A stretch of DNA of 64,000 nt, from assembly GCA_037176725.1 (NCBI GenBank), contig JAZBRS010000020.1:82654001-82718000 (forward strand), read 5' to 3'. Below are positions 43,626-54,307 of the stretch, piece after piece. A model generated the notes under the pieces. That model ran no database searches and was not told where the DNA came from. It saw only the letters and a program-made list of their open reading frames with translations. Made by a program: the position numbers and the translations under genes. This DNA is from Posidonia oceanica. Its lineage: Eukaryota; Streptophyta; Magnoliopsida; Alismatales; Posidoniaceae. Within the stretch, counting starts at the first letter, position 1. Each line of letters starts with the position of its first letter.

Positions 43626-44500
43626 CGCGATGAACCGACTGATGTATTGCAGACACCCCAACAGGCCTCTGACTTCTTTCTCAGTCCTAGGGGGTGGCAT
43701 GTCTATGATGGCTTTTGCCTTGCTCGGGTCCACTTCAATTCCCCTCTGGCCGACGATGTAGCCCAGTAGCTTGCCGGATGATACCCCGAATACACATTTA
43801 CTGGGGTTGAGGCGAAGCTTGTACTTCCTCAGGCGATCAAAGAGCTTCTTGAGGCAAATAAGGTGATCCTTAGGCTCTCTAAACTTAGCAATAATGTCGT
43901 CCACGTAGACCTCAACTTCTTGGTGCATGAGGTCGTGGAATAATACTGTCATCGCCCTCTGATATGTTGCTCTGGCGTTCTTGAGCCCAAATGCCATGAC
44001 CTGATAGCAGAAGACTCCCCAAGAGGTGATAAATGAGGTCTTCTCCATGTCTTCGTCTGCCATTCTGATCTGATTGTAGCCAGAGAAACCGTCCATGAAG
44101 GAGAGCATCTTGTGCCCCGCAGTGTTGTCCACCAGGACGTCGATGTGTGGTAGGGGAAAGTCGTCCTTGGGACTGGCTTTGTTCAAATCCCTATAATCAA
44201 TGCACATACGAACCCGTCCATCCTTCTTGGGCACAGGCTCAACATTTGCGAGCCATTCTGGATAGAGGACGACCTTGAGAAAACCAACACTGTGTTGCTT
44301 CATGATTTCCTCCTTGATTTTGAGCAGCCACTGTGGTCGCCACTTCCAGAGCTTCTGCTTTACTGGCTTCGCGTCTGGGTCTAGACACAAGTTGTGCACC
44401 ACGATCTCGACATCAAGGCCAACCATGTCTTCATAGCTCCAAGCGAAAACATCTGCATATTCCATAAGGAATGCAATAAACTCTGCTCTAGCCTAGGGCG
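43626..44500 (-). pseudogene. Element 2 reverse transcriptase (frame open across the domain)
   Basis: From 44465 to 43626 the frame has no stop. Motifs in order: DVFAWSYEDMVGLD, VRMCIDYRDLNKASPKDD, SFMDGFSGYNQIRM, the thumb-proximal FGLKNARATYQR, YVDD (43896-43907) and PPPRTEKEVRGLLG. The proline run here keeps the frame that Elements 1 and 3 lose. A stop at 44493 separates this from the spacer frame. Confidence 0.92.
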
Positions 44501-45886
44501 GCAGTAGGGCGCTGCTATGAACCTCTCTGACATCTTCAGCTGTGCCAACATTGATAACCTCCGTCTCTTCTTCGACATGGAGGTTGGGCCCTTCCGGGTC
44601 GTCATCATAAGGCTGGAACTCAGGCGATGGTTCGTCATTCTCATCGACGCCTGTATCCCCCTCCTCCACATATGCAAAGAGTTTCGACAGGATCTCCTTC
44701 TCAATTGTAGGGTCTGTAATGTCAAAGGAGTGGACACGTTTTGCCTCTTGATCCTGATGACGCCTCAGGATGGTCACACTCACTCGAGTATTTCTATGGG
44801 CTCGGTGGGTGACGTCTGCTTCAGTGGCCTGCTGACTGATCTGGCTACTCTGTCTGTTCCGACTGCTCTGGCACCACTGTCACTGCTGGGACTACTCTGT
44901 CTGTTACTGCTACTGTCTGTACTGTCTCATCCTCTGCATTCTCAGATGTGCTGGCAGGGAGTGCTGGAGATGGACAACTGTTCTCTAGGCGACGAATCTG
45001 TGTACCGTCGCCAAATGCGCCACTTGCACAGGGCATGCGCCGCACAAACCACCTAGACCCACCTTCAGGCTACAAGGTGATCAACTCGTCCGGTCTAGTG
45101 GGTGCTGCCTCCGACTCTTCTTCCAAGACCATGATGGAGGAATGGTCTTGCGGCAGGGAGGGATCCGTGGCCACGGCTTTTCCTTTCCTCAACGTGTGCT
45201 GCTCGGCGGCGTCTTCAGCAAACGCCGCGAGTTGTTCCTGGAACAGCAATTCCAAGTCTTCAAGCCTGTCAGCCACCTGGGCTTCTGCAGTCACACCTTC
45301 CTCGTCTTCAGAGGGCGTGTCGACGTAATAGGTGCAAGCAGCCTCCTCAGAGTCCTGCCCGGTGATTCCTCCGCCTACGGGGTCATCTCTGGCTTCCAGA
45401 CATACCACCGGCCGGGGCATCCGCTCCGTTACTGGCTGGTTGGTTGGCTGACCTCCGGGCGTGGCTGGTTGCGGCACTGGGGGGATCAAAGATGCGAACA
45501 GGCTAGTCAGGGATGCCACTGACAGTGGCACCGATAGGGACAGTGCTGTGGCTAGAGAGGAGGCAAAGGCGCTCTTCTGAAGGTCCAATAGCTGGACGGT
45601 TGCTCCGAGGGATGAAGCGTCAGCACCCATGTGTGATGGTGGTTGTTTCTCTGTAGTAGCGGTGGGGGTCTTCCACAATGTTAGATCTGCCGAAGCTGAC
45701 GGTGGTACGGCTGATGGTGCCACCTGCTTTGCTTGTGGAGCTACTGATGAGGCGGGCTGAGTCACGCCGTCGCCTGAATCGACTGATTGCACCCCTGGAA
45801 AAGGTAACTTCAGTACTGGTGCGGCTGCGGCAGCGAGTGGACAAGTGGCTGGTGCCTGCAGAGGTGCTCCTGATTCTTGAGCCGCT
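44501..45886 (-). pseudogene. Element 2 spacer polyprotein segment, cut by Element 3
   Basis: The frame is open from the Element 3 border to about 45046, with the conserved acidic block (YYVDTPSEDEEG, DLELLFQEQL, GKAVATDPS, SIMVLEEE). An 8-nt deletion near 44830 shifts the frame before the second acidic block (HSFDITDPTIEKEIL, GPNLHVEEETEV). The His-rich repeat of Element 3 is absent; the same place holds a short Val/Gln/Glu/Thr stretch. Confidence 0.8.
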
Positions 45887-46094
45887 TGTAGACACCCCAT
45901 TCTGACAGCCTGGAGGTTGGTAGTTCACTTTTGCAGGCTTGTGTGGTCTCTGGATTGGCATCCCCTTTTCTAGCCCATTTCCAAACCCAAAACCTTACCC
46001 CAAACCCTAGAAGCCTTTACCAAGCTATTTGCATATTTTACAACACTTCTAGGCCCAAACCTAAGCCCATTTGCAGCTTATGCCACCTGAGTGT

Positions 46095-46181
46095 GTTGGA
46101 CGCTGGAACAGGCAGCGTCCAACGTTGGACGCGGCCTATGCTAGCGTCCAACGTTGGACGTGCTCTAGTCTGCCGTCCAAC
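46095..46181 (+). repeat. LTR palindrome cassette E3-1 (three hairpins)
   Basis: Arms GTTGGACGC and GCGTCCAAC repeat three times with loops of 11, 11 and 13 nt. The first inner junction is an exact GCGTCCAACGTTGGACGC (46115-46132). It lies 208 bp from the LTR start. Confidence 0.88.
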
Positions 46182-46880
46182 GACTCGAGTGCAGCAGTGG
46201 CAGCTCCACCCCTTTCGGCTCACCGCCAGTCCACTCCACCACCGCCCCACACTTACTACCTGTCCCTTCCTCCACTCCATGCCATCCACTACCTTCCAAG
46301 CATCACTTACTACCCACCTTCTCCCAACCAGCGCCTAAACCGCTCTCTAAGCCTCACTGTCGCTGCTGACTTTCGCCGACCGTGTCAGCCACTGCCTTGC
46401 CTCCACCGCCCTTCTGACACCTCCCATGCCCTCCTCTGACAATCCACATGGCCCTCCTACACTCATCAGCACCTGCCAATGCCTGAATTTGCCAGAATTT
46501 GGCCTGCAATTCAGACCTGCCAAGCACTCGAACCCATGCCCAGCTGAACAAAACCAGATGTTCAGGCCATTGCCATTCTCACCACACAGAGCGAACGAGA
46601 GAGCTTCCACTTCCGAGAGCAAGAAGGCACTCCCATCTCTGTCTGCAACCCTTCGTTAGTTCCTCCGGCGCTCCGAGCTGCTCAGGAGACTTCACCGAAG
46701 TCGCTGCCGTGCACACACCTGCAACTCCGGCGAACTTGGTGGAGCTGCCATTCCAGAGCTTCCAAAGGTTAGCTCCCTATCCCGTAGAGTCATGCATGCA
46801 TGATAGCATGTATCTAGGCCTTTGTTGCAAGTTTTTACTTCCTTTTGGACGTGATTCACATCCAAAAGGAAGTTTAGTGT

Positions 46881-46937
46881 GTTGGACGCACCAACTGGTG
46901 CGTCCAACGTTGGACGCGGCATAGGCCGGCGTCCAAC
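46881..46937 (+). repeat. LTR palindrome cassette E3-2
   Basis: The exact central palindrome is at 46900-46917, and both outer half-sites are perfect. Confidence 0.88.
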
Positions 46938-47118
46938 GGCCTGCTTTGCTTTGCCGTTGTTTGAATGCTTTCCATGCTTTTTCTTTGCATGCTTCTTTGC
47001 AAGTATATGCTATTTGCCTCCTTTTAATTTTCTCTGATGTTATGCCATGTTTTTAACTTGTTCCATGCATGTTTGATTGCTTTTTGCATGCTTAATGATT
47101 AGTTTGTCTCCTGCCTGT

Positions 47119-47176
47119 GTTGGACGCTAGAGTGAGCCACGTCCAACGTTGGACGCTGGTTCACCTAGCGTCCAAT
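47119..47176 (+). repeat. LTR palindrome cassette E3-3
   Basis: The centre is ACGTCCAACGTTGGACGC. Outer half-sites are GTTGGACGC and GCGTCCAAT. Confidence 0.85.
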
Positions 47177-47512
47177 GTGTCTGTCTGCTTTGCTTTGCTG
47201 CCATGCCTACTCCATGCATGTTTTATGATGTTATAATTTGATCCATGCATGCTTAGAGATGCCTGGCCCCTAAGGCAACCATGCTTAGGCTTGCTAGGAT
47301 TCCTTTAAGCCATGTATTCCCTTTTTTAAGTTTAAAGCTCATGTTCTTATATGCATGCCTTCTTTTATCTTGCCTCCTTGTATTAAATGCTTGCCATGCC
47401 TCCTTTGCATGCTCCTGTTAGTCTCTTACATGCTTCTAAGATGATTGCATGCATATAGGTGGGGTAGAGCCGAGCTCCCCCTTTAGAACAGGTGAGTTTG
47501 CATGCCTGGGTC

Positions 47513-47570
47513 GTTGGACGCCATAGCCTTCAGCGTCCAACATTGGATGCTGCTGGCTCTAGCGTCCAAT
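47513..47570 (+). repeat. LTR palindrome cassette E3-4
   Basis: The centre is GCGTCCAACATTGGATGC. Outer half-sites are GTTGGACGC and GCGTCCAAT. Confidence 0.85.
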
Positions 47571-47741
47571 GCCCTGGCTCATCTCGTGATTATTTAATGC
47601 TTGCATACCTCCCTGATCTTGCTTATTTACTTGCTTCCTGTGTTCTTATGCATGTTTAGCCTATTTAGCATCTGTTCTTTTATTTCAGTTAATTTATTTG
47701 CTTGTTTATGCATGCTTTTTGTGTGTTGTGCCTCCCAGAGC

Positions 47742-47799
47742 GTTGTACGCTGCTGGTGTTGGCGTCCAACGTTGGACGCCGACCTAGCTCGCGTCCAAC
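47742..47799 (+). repeat. LTR palindrome cassette E3-5
   Basis: The exact central palindrome is at 47762-47779. Outer half-sites are GTTGTACGC and GCGTCCAAC. Confidence 0.85.
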
Positions 47800-47991
47800 G
47801 CCCTGGTTGTGCCTTTGGCCTGGCACTCAGCACAGGTAAGGCCTCTTTGATTTATTTCTATGATCCTTTGCCTGTATGCTACCCATGCTTGCTTGTCTGC
47901 CTCTTTGTTCATCACCAGAACCCCAAATGCATGCACCCATTTTTTATTTTGCTTTTGTATGCCTCTTTTCTCCCCTCTGCCTTCTGTCCTT

Positions 47992-48049
47992 GTTGGACGC
48001 CAGCCTCTCTGGTGTTTAACGTTGGACGCCCAGCCTACAGGCGTCCAAC
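47992..48049 (+). repeat. LTR palindrome cassette E3-6
   Basis: The centre is decayed on its left side (GTGTTTAAC) and intact on its right (GTTGGACGC). Outer half-sites are perfect. Confidence 0.83.
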
Positions 48050-48233
48050 AACCTACATGCTTGGATCTTTAATGTTGGCATGCTCCTTACTCTGATCCTT
48101 CCTCTAATCTTCTGTTAGGTTAGATTAGCATGTCTAGTACCCATTTAGCTGCACATTGGCATCTGTATGGCATCCCATATAGTTAGAATGCATGGATTTT
48201 CAAAAACGTGCATGCTGTTTATCTACAATGGGT

Positions 48234-48291
48234 GTTGGACGCGGGCTCTCCCAGCGTCCAACGTTGGACACTGGTATTGCCAACGTCCAAT
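48234..48291 (+). repeat. LTR palindrome cassette E3-7
   Basis: The centre is GCGTCCAACGTTGGACAC. Outer half-sites are GTTGGACGC and ACGTCCAAT. Confidence 0.85.
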
Positions 48292-49224
48292 GCTTGCAGA
48301 TGGCTGACAGCCGCTTTGAAATGCATATTTTATTTCGTTCACCGTTTCTCGCGTTTTATCGCTTCTTTGGCTTGCAGCAATCCCAATGCATGTTACCCAC
48401 CCCTTTGTTTTGATTTCGCACCCCGTTTTGCCTCGTTTTCTGCGCTTTGCCCTGTTTTCCGCATTTTGCATCGCCTCTCGCTCTTTTGCATTGTTTTCCG
48501 CACCCATTTGCATCGCTTTCCGCTTTCGGCATCGTTTTCCGTGCCTTGCTTTATTTTTCTGAATTTTTGCATCGTTTTCTGCACCTGTTTTACTTTATTA
48601 CTTGCATGTCACTCGCATTGCTTGGTTTTCCCACCGTTTTGTTTTATCGCTTGCATCTGCATATAGGGCCATGATGCTTACTGCTTAGGAGTTCTCACGA
48701 ACCAGGGTCCGTCCAGTTCGGAACACTAGTAGCGTGGCTGAGCACTTAGATAGCACATTTATTTCCCTTGCATAATAGGTAAGCATTTAAGGCATTAGGC
48801 TAGCAATTCCCTGCATAGCGTGAGATTGCCTAAGAAAGACCGACTCTCGGACATATCGGGGTGCCTAACACCTTCCCCGTGCGTAACAGGAGTCCTTGCC
48901 CTTTCTCTTGGCTCGCATCGACCTTTTCCTTTATCCTAGGCCTGAGTCATAGCATAGCATTAGCTTATCCTTGCATCTCTTTGCCCCTCCTTGCATCCAG
49001 TTCAGCGTGTCTTTCACGCTTTACCCCCTAGTTTTCCTTGTCTTCCAATTCAATAGACCTGGTGGCGACTCCGAATTGTCTTATCATTTCTTTTCTTTCC
49101 TTTTGCCAGCGTTTCTGAGTCGAGTTCTCCCCTCGGATCTAGCCGCATATAATGAGCCTATTTTGATCGATGCACACAAGCTTTGGTAATGTGCATGGAC
49201 GATTAAAATTCAGGATTACTACAG

Positions 49225-49242
49225 TGGCGACTCCACTGGGGA
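49225..49242 (+). promoter_or_regulatory. Primer-binding site of Element 3
   Basis: TGGCGACTCCACTGGGGA lies one base after the LTR end. TGG at the LTR edge pairs with the CCA end of a tRNA. A site of this kind is used by Ogre/Tat elements with tRNA-Arg; I assign Arg from family knowledge, not from a tRNA match. Confidence 0.82.
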
Positions 49243-50406
49243 GCGGTACTCCGGCTTTCGCCTTGGCCTTCTCGCCTCTTGCTTGGGTGTTTTGCTTGCC
49301 TTTTGCTTTCGCCTGCTTTACTTGCTTACCTACATGCTTGTTTATTTACCTGCTTTATGCCATGATTGCCTGCACTACTTCATTTTGCTTGCATCCCATG
49401 TCTAAATACTTGCTTGGCACACCATGCATGCCTTTTGAATGATGAATGCTTCTTTTTACACCAATGCAATCTCACTGCACCTACACATGCTATGCATACC
49501 TGCTTTTTGCAATGATAAGTGTTTCTTTTCTTTCACTATCATGCTCACACACACATACACATGCCATGCCCATGCCTTTTGCTGTGATGTGTGCTGTCTG
49601 CTTGCCATATCTGGGTGATTTTCTTCCCTTTTTGCATTAAGCCTAAGGACAATTAGAGACTGATTGCTTCCCCCAAGGCTAATTAAAAGCAGCAAGTAAA
49701 AAGAACTTCTAGGAGCAACTAGAGACTGCAAACTCACCTGCACCCCCTTGAGTTAATAAAAAACGCAAGATAAAACGCGAAGCATTTGCATGAAGCATCA
49801 TATAGGACATGCATTCTTCTCATCTGAGTCTGCCTACAGTCTGAGAAGGATAGTCTCGGTCTCTTGCGTCCAACGCTTTGGTGTGGAGCAAGTAGATCGG
49901 TCTATCCCCCCTTGTCAAGGGGTCGCGTCGGTGTTAGTAGAGGGTACCACCCATGCTTCTGGCAGGGTCAAGGCCACCTACGCACCACTACGTCACCACC
50001 TGAGCTTTGGGCCGGGTTTAAGACGTGGGACCTACTTTTTTCTAGCCTGAGTCAGCAACCCGTACTCCCCTGAGCGTCCGAAGTAGACTGCCTACTAGGA
50101 CACCCTAGATTGGTGAGGGAGAGCATGCTAGAAAGCATACATCCGCATTCATATCATGCACTAACACACTTGCTTTTACTTTCGAGTTCTAATCCCTTGA
50201 TTTTGTTTGCTCTTCGTGCAGAGAGATCTATCAGTGAGTTCCTTAGCTGGAGCTTGAGTGTCCTCTCTTGCTGATGCCCCTGCTGCGACCCCTGCTTCTG
50301 ATCATCCTCTCTTCCGAGCTACTTCGCTTTAGCGAACATAGCTCCTCCTAGGATTCGCCCCCTTGCTCCTGCTCGTAGCCCTGTGATCACCCATTCTCGA
50401 TCAACG
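49243..50406 (+). other. Element 3 untranslated leader
   Basis: No gene is seen. The first 400 bp are T/C-rich with GCTTGC and CATGC runs. At 49863-49876 there is one more palindrome half-site (TGCGTCCAACGC). A pyrimidine-rich run ends in TTCGTGCAG at 50221, a good candidate 3' splice site about 185 nt before the gag start, in line with spliced leaders or introns known in Ogre-type elements. Confidence 0.55.
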
Positions 50407-53226
50407 ATGGCCCAGTTTGTTGTGGCTCCCAGGTCCCTGTTGCCCCAGAGGTGGCCCCTCTTTCGGCCCCTTCGGCTCCCGTATACACTCCTCCTGTGCC
50501 AGCGTCTCCTTCTCTGGTACAGCTGCCGCCTTCTTATTCTGTGGGGCAATGGCAAGCTCCACCGGACCCGGTTGCCGAGACTGTCTTGGTAGATGTCGCC
50601 CACACTCTGGAGACACCACTGACTCCTCCTCCTCAGGGTGATGTCACTTTTGACACTCACCCTGCTGCGGCGAATTATGCCCTAGGACCTCCGCCTCTTG
50701 GACAATCTGTGTTCCAGCCGCTTGATTTTGGTCCTCCGCCGGTCCTGCAACTCAGCATACCTACTGATGGGTTCCCTGAGATGCAGTACCAGTAGCTGAT
50801 GGAGACTGCCCAGAGACTGCAGGGCATGGCTCTATCTCTCCACCCCGCATTTGTTCCTGCTGCTCCCGAGGCTCCGCTGCGACCTGCTCTTGTGTCGTAG
50901 GCATTCCCTTCTGCTCCCCCGCCCAGACCACCGCCTCAGCTACTCACTGCTCAGGCGATGGGGGCCAGCTTCCACCTCCTGCATTTGCACAACACCCAGC
51001 ACAGCATCCTCCTCTGGCACCTGGTGGTCAGTCCGTAGGACTGATCGGAGCGCAGCATCCCTCTAGCCCACAGCCCTGCACTGTGCTGATGCAACAGCTA
51101 ACGCTCCAACACACTGCATCACCTACTGCTCAGCATGCTAGCTATACATACCCCTTGCATCAGCAATACCCTACCCCAGCATACATGCCTACACACACTG
51201 CACATTCGCACAGATACGCCGCCCATCCCGTCGCTCCACCAGGCGAGGTGATGGTTGACCCAGAGGAGCACCTCGGTGCATCTTATGCAGCGTATGTGGC
51301 CCCTGCCCCTGCTGTACCACCTCAGTTGGCAGCAGCTCCAGACTCTAGCGACAACAGGCTCACTGTTTTGGAGAAAGCACTTCAACAAGTGCAAGGTACG
51401 GACCACTAGTCTTGCCAGTTTCGGGACCTCTGTTATTTTCCAAAGGCGGTACTCCCCCTGAAGTTCTGCATCTCGATATTGGAAAAATACAATGGTAGAG
51501 GCTGCCCAATTGTACACCTGAAGGCGTACTGTGGAGATCTCGCTCAGCTCCAAGCTGATGAGAGGTTGCTAATCCGTTTGTTCCAGAAAAGTCTGAGTGG
51601 CCCTGCGCTCAAGTGGTTCACCTCACTTGATATGGCCAGCATTAAGATGTGGAATGATCTCAGCCAGGCATTCCTGGGACAATACTCCTTCAACTTGGAC
51701 CTGGTCCCTAAGCGCACGGACCTCGTCGCATTAAAGCAGAACCCCGACGAGCCGTTCAGTGAGTATGTCGGCTGTTGGCGCGCACTCGCTTCGCAGGTTC
51801 GAGACGGACCCTCTGATGAGGAGTCCCTCGAGATTGTGATCGGGGGTGCGCAACCTATTGTCGGGGCTCTGCTCAGCATTCAACCTGTCACAACCTTCTC
51901 TGCACTGATCCGGGTTGGCACCTGCGTGGAGAGTTCGCTATTGAGTGGCAACTTCCCGGCGCTCTCTGCGTTTGCCAAGCAGGCCACCGCCAGCAGCAAC
52001 AGCAACAACTCCAGCGGCAACACTAGCAGCAACAGCAGTGGTACCAGAAGGACTCGCCAAAGCCTGCTGTTGCCTACGTTGACCTCGCACTTGTGCCTGT
52101 TCAGCTGGCGGTTCAGCCTCCCCCGCATCAAGTAATCTATGCACCAGCACTTAGAGCACCCCCCACACCACAAATCACCACTACTGCCCAACTGGTGTAT
52201 CCTGCCGCACCGGTCCGACAAGCGCAACCCCAAGGGCCAAGGCGGCCACGGCGTCAATTCACCCCACTGGTGGAACCACTAACCGCCATCCTCCCCAAGG
52301 TTGCGACATTTCTGAGGTTTCCCGAGGCGCGCCCTTTGCCAAATCCACTTCCGCATTGGCATAAGGCGCACCTTTTCTGTGACTTTCACCGAGCCCCCGG
52401 GCACTCGACGAACAGTTGCCTCACTCTGCGGGACGCCATCCAGAATCTGATCGAGTCGGGAATGATCTCGATCCACACGCACGAGGCACCATCTTCTGTC
52501 CCCCCATCAGCATCAGCCCCTGCATCAACATTAGCACCCCCTCATCCCAGCATTGTCCACCAGTCCCTTCCGGAGCATCCCAATCCGGGGGGTGCGGGGA
52601 CCTCGGGAATCTACTCTCTCTCCCCCTCCGGGCCTGCTACGTCTATGGTAGACCCCTCTGAACTCATTCATGATGTCTCGGAGCCCTTCCCTCTTGCTCT
52701 TTATCGTGCCGCCGTTGCCGGCTTTAAGTCGGGAGTCCATATGATCCGACCGCGTGCTAGGCCGGGGCGCTCCACTGCTTGCCCTACCATGCATCCTCAG
52801 GCCCCTGCCCCTATATACCTTCAAGCCAGACCTCAGGCCCAGACCCTAGCCTCCTATCTGGGTAGGCCCCCAGTCAGCCTATTAGCCTGGTCCCAGCCAG
52901 GGCCTCCTACAACCTACCAATACCAGCACCCCCTGCCCTATTACCCAGCCAACCCTCCGGTAGCCCCTCTTGTGCTCGAAGCACGGGCCCCTACGATTAT
53001 TGACTTAACCTGGGACCCCCATCGCATACCTTATGACTACGCCATGGAAACGTGTGCAGAAGTCACGCGATCGGGGAGGCTATACCAACCCGTAGCACCG
53101 GTGCTAAGGTCCAGCCGTCCAGCACCCGCTGCACCTCCACCAGCAAGCCAACTAGCAGCACCCCTGCCTGTTAGCCAGCCCACAGCACCCCCAGCATCAA
53201 GCCAGCCCCTGCACCTAGCCTGGTAG
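50407..53226 (+). pseudogene. Element 3 gag (broken)
   Basis: The likely start is the ATG at 50407 (MAQFVVAPR), followed within 30 bases by a frame change into a Pro-rich N-terminal region. An in-frame TAG at 50793 is shared with Element 4. The gag core lies at 51.47-51.95 kb, with FQKSLSGPALKWFTSLDM, EPFSEYVGCWRALA and the SDEESLEIV block. A poly-Gln/CAG-rich stretch near 52.0 kb holds another frame change. The zinc knuckle CX2HX4HX4C (CDFHRAPGHSTNSC, about 52378-52419) is intact. The C-terminal part is rich in Pro and Ala. It ends at TAG 53224. Confidence 0.88.
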
Positions 53227-54307
53227 AGCCAACTCCCAGAGCACCCCCTCCTGTCGCCAGAAAGCCACACCACAAAACAGACATCACTTCCCAGCTCAGG
53301 AGGGTTAAAGCCGATATATCCATTTGGGACCTTATCCACTCCTCTTCCGAACACCGTGAGGCTTTTCTCCGAGTGTTCCAAGCTGCCCGTGTATCCCAAG
53401 CCATAGAGCCTGCAGCCCTGGAGAGCATGGTTGGCGTTATCGTGGAGCCGTAGATCATCTCTTTCATGAGCGATGAGCTGCCTCTGGCCGAGATTAATCA
53501 CAACCAACCCTTGTTTGTCACGGTGCAATACAAAAACTTTCGCATTCCCCTATCGCTGGTTGATAACGGGTAAGGCCTTAATGTTTGTCCGTTGCGCACT
53601 GCAACCAGGCTCGGATTCAAAGCTGAGGATATCACTCCGACGATAAAGGGAATGACAGCTTTTGACAATACGCACCATGACGCTCTAGGGATTCTGATTA
53701 TTCCTTTGATTATTGGCCCGATCACTTTCGATGTGGAGTTCTACATTGTCGACTTGGAGCCTAACTTTAACTTCTTGCTTGGGCGCCCTTGGCTTCACAA
53801 GCATCAGGTCATCCCCTCGACCCTCCACCGCATGATCAAGTTTCACCACGGTGACGATGTTATCGTTGTAATGGCAGAAAACTTCGAGAAGGAGCGGATC
53901 GAGGTGGTTGCACGCATCTCTTCGCATACAATCGCTTTTGACCCTGAACTTTCAGCTGCTTTGTATCGAGTTAATCGGTGTGAGCCGGTTAGCTTTGTAC
54001 CCGATCTTGAACGTGTCAACTCCTTCGCCGTTCATAGCAAACCCTTTCGGATGGTCGAAAATGTCTGTCACAGGTGGGGCTATGTCAAAGGAGCGCCGCT
54101 CGGGCGATATGGCTAGGGAATCGCTGAGCCAGTCCAAGCAACAAAGCGAAGAGAGTCTGAAGGCCTTGGATTTGATCTGCAGTCCAGTAAAGACAAATGC
54201 ATGCCACCCAAGGATTAGAAGATGGCCATCCCACAGGACCTCACTAACTTCACCAGTGCAGCTATCTTGGAATTAGGTAGCAGTGAAGCCTCAGCACAGC
54301 AGGCGCT
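53227..54307 (+). pseudogene. Element 3 protease region (broken)
   Basis: This is the retropepsin-type aspartic protease that processes the polyprotein. A lead-in block KADISIWDLIHSSSEHREA precedes it. The active site reads LVDNG (Asp codon at 53562), the usual form in Tat elements instead of DTG or DSG. It is followed by GLNVCPLRTATRLG and, near 53780, by FLLGRPWLHKHQVIPSTLH. Stops: TAG at 53451, TAA at 53571 (directly after the active site), TAG at 54114 and TAG near 54217. The gag frame and protease frame differ by one base. Confidence 0.86.

Larger units (their letters stand above)
32647..45886 (-). mobile_element. Element 2: Tat-type element, minus strand, 5' side displaced by Element 3
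   Basis: Reading right to left: spacer polyprotein, RT, two RNase H domains, integrase, noncoding spacer, extra ORF, tail, hairpin arrays, polypurine tract and 3' LTR. It ends on the right at 45886, in the middle of the spacer coding region, exactly where the LTR of Element 3 starts. Gag, protease and 5' LTR are therefore expected on the far side of Element 3. It is the best preserved of the four: its RT frame has no stop from 44465 to 43626, and its extra ORF has only two stops. Confidence 0.9.
45887..49223 (+). repeat. 5' LTR of Element 3 (3337 bp)
   Basis: It starts TGTAGACACCCC and ends GGATTACTACA, one base before the primer-binding site. It contains seven palindrome cassettes and the conserved R/U5 blocks (48.66-48.90 kb). 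Near 48.42-48.57 kb there is a run of GTTTTCCGC/GCATCG-type text also seen at 3.35-3.55 kb in Element 1. No convincing TATA box was seen. Confidence 0.92.

Noticed and set aside
46095..48291. Palindrome cassettes as microRNA precursors
   Set aside because: Stems are only 8-10 bp with loops of 10-13 nt, far too short for plant microRNA hairpins.
53559..53570. Protease active site DNG instead of DTG/DSG as a possible inactivating change
   Set aside because: DNG is the usual form in Tat-type proteases, so it is not a mutation. The stop just after it is the real defect.
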